DNA from: Polytrichum commune
Lineage: Eukaryota > Streptophyta > Polytrichopsida > Polytrichales > Polytrichaceae
Assembly: GCA_950295325.1 (NCBI GenBank)
Contig: OX485803.1
Location: forward strand, 55,629,554 to 55,693,553
Direction of reading: 5' to 3'
DNA: 64,000 nt
The notes under the pieces are model-generated. The model was given only the letters and a program-made list of their open reading frames with translations. It did no database searches and had not been told where the DNA came from. This document shows positions 42,401 to 45,400 of the stretch, piece after piece (positions within the stretch are counted from its first letter, which is position 1; each line of letters begins with the position of its first letter). A program made the translations under genes and the position numbers.

Positions 42401-45400
42401 TGAAAATTGCAGATGATTACAAACACTGTACACATAGGTACCTAGTTTGGACCTTACATAACATCATATATTATGTGACATTATATTTCATAAACAACCT
42501 AGTAGTAGTAGTAGTAGTAGTACACTATTTGTAGTATTCAGTATCACTTCCTATTCAAAGTTATGCAATGCTATAACTTTTTGCTAAGAATGTAAATTTT
42601 TATCAATTAAAATCCTTTATGTTGTATGATGTCCATACAACTTATTTAACAAAAAAAATGATCAAAAAATGAATCCCATAGTAAGAAGTTCTAGCATTGA
42701 GTAATTCCGGATAGTAAGTGACACTAAGTATCGTAAACGGTGTAGTAGTAGTGGTCACCCAAATTTATCGAGCATAAAAACGAATCTTGAACCTGATGAG
42801 CTATCTTCTCCATGAGTGAACCCATAGCCGTGTCATCGGAATAGTACTTTGAGATCACCCACACCATTCGAAGCGCGTTCATCATGGGGCTTACTGTCTC
42901 CAACACCTTGGGAAGATCCCCGTCTCGAAGGGTCTGCAAAACCATGAAGCTCGCTATACATATTGCCAAAGAGTTCGAAGCATGTGAAACTAGCTAGTAT
43001 GTTGACGTACAAAGCATTCAAAGAAACAAAAGGTGGGCGATAATAATACTTTGTGTGCCCAAAAAAAGGGTCAAGATTGATTCACTTCATGTATGGTGCC
43101 ATTAACTATTGGTAGTGGCAGTTACGTAAGGCACCGATTTCCTGTGCGTTTAGAAATGTTTTTTATGACTCAATCTCAATAGGAGGTACAAATCATACTA
43201 AAAAGGTTGATGGGTTAACACGAAGGAATCTGGATGAGTTGATGTACCAATGCTAGTATGTAGGATTTTGAAGGGTTGCATTTATAGAATTTGTATTCGA
43301 TTGCTTGGAATGTTACCTTGAAATGGCGTTCTAGAGTCGTCAAGAACTTCACATTGTCTTTGGCTTCTAAGAAGATCTTGGAAAGCTCAGCTGCCTGTAC
43401 TATACGGGTGGATCGTCTGTCAGTGAATGTAGTTATTCGTATGATGTGAACTTAATGACAATACCATCGATTGAAGACACAGCTTAATCAAGGCCCAAAG
43501 ATGAAGACTAATTAGTGACAACTAGTATGACCGAATAAACCTAGAAGAAGAAGAAGATGAAGAAGGAAAAAAACACCATCAGGACGACTTAGCCGGCCGA
43601 CTCAGTAACAATCTGGACATAACTCTACTCAATTCTCAAACTTCTCCTCAAGATCAAGTGCCAGAATCCACGATCTCCAACAAACTACACTTGGCAGGCG
43701 TTTGCTGTGATTCGACAAGGATATCATTAGCTCGCCTGTGCTTTAAAGGTGTTGAGAAGGTTTGAGTTGCTGCTTCCGGCTTCAAGGATCGCTAGAATTC
43801 GTTTTGCTTTCACCGAGTGAAGTTGTTCGTACATGCTTGATACATAGTTACTCCGCGCTAGCCAAAACTCCGTTTCGCTCAATGGACCCTTTCCCGCTGG
43901 CACCTGCCCGGTCAAATCAATCAATGAAATAACACCAGATTTTGGTCACTGGGACACACTAAATAACCGCCGGTTTCACATGGAGTCCCAAGTCCCACCA
44001 TGGAGGCAAAGTCCTGGAAACATTTGAGCCTCAAGAAACCAGGGTTGGCACAACACGGTTCTTTACAGTTGGGTTTTTCGTAGTGTTTTTTTTACAACCC
44101 AATCATACGAGGTCCAGCAGAATCCAAGTTCATTCGGTTTTATTCGGGTTTTTTTTTTTTTTTGTTGTTGTATTAAACCCTAAAACCCAATGCATCGGTC
44201 GGAAAAAGTTGGGGTTTTTCCACCCTTGATGATAATTGTCGACTGGAATACACGAGGGGAGCTGGATTAAAACCATGATTTTATTCATAAAAAATTAGGT
44301 TTTTTGCATTAAAACCTAAAACCCAATGCATCGGCCAAAAAAAGTTCGGTTTTGTCCACCCTTGCAAGAAACCGATTAGAATATGGCTTAGATTCATTAA
44401 AGTCATATTTTGATTATTTTATGGGAAAAAATATTTTTCGAGACTTCTATTGCAAGTTAGGTTTACTATATCTTTTTGCTCAACTTAACTCTCAACACAA
44501 GTTCCAAGCCTCACCTCCTAAAAGTGTTGCCATGTAGGCATTCATGTCATTGTTGGGACGTAGGACTTGGGACCTTGTGTGAAGTGGTAAGTCCCAACTT
44601 CCATGCTCTCAGCGGTTGAGATTGCGCGGATTGACCTTAAGTGACTTGGAACATAGGACTTGGAACCCGTGTGATATAACACAATTGTGAACTACCAAAG
44701 TCGAACTTCAATCGCAAATGACTACAAGTGTTAGTCTTGTGAAGCACAAAAAATGCCGTCAATCGTGAATTGTGTTGGTGACCTTTTGAGCTTGTTGCAT
44801 TATAGCTGTTCCTAGTGCCGGTACCCAATCAGATAGAAGTCCCTCAAGCTACAAAAACGCACAAGAACGAAACAAGATTAATACACCCACTACCACCAGT
44901 CATTTTACTTTCATACAAATTCTTGCAATACAATCAATGAATATAGGAAGTAGTCATTAAGTACAAGGTAATCTACACAAACATTATCCAGTCACACCAC
45001 TGCTTATTTACGATGAACATTTTAACACCAAGTTAGCGGCTTTCCTTTTTTTTGTTTATTGTACTTTCATAAGTCCTGTGTTATATCCATTTTTCATTTT
45101 GAACTTCCAACAAGTAGGAATTTAGGGAGCGTAGAAGTAGTGTTGAAGTGAAGGGAAGGCACTTGTAATATGAGTTCATAGTCAATTTCCCCTTTGTCGA
45201 AGGAGTCGGTTGGAACATTCGGAACTACCAGCTGCAAGTCTCCTTTCATTCGTTCTTTGGCACTTGAAACCTAATACATGATATCAAATTAGATTTCACA
45301 GTTCGTGTGTTTTTTTTTGACGAAAATGAATTGAACAAGACACATACAAGCTTGTTCATTATGTTTTAGTTGCCCTGAATGGTAGTGTCAAAAGCTTTAC

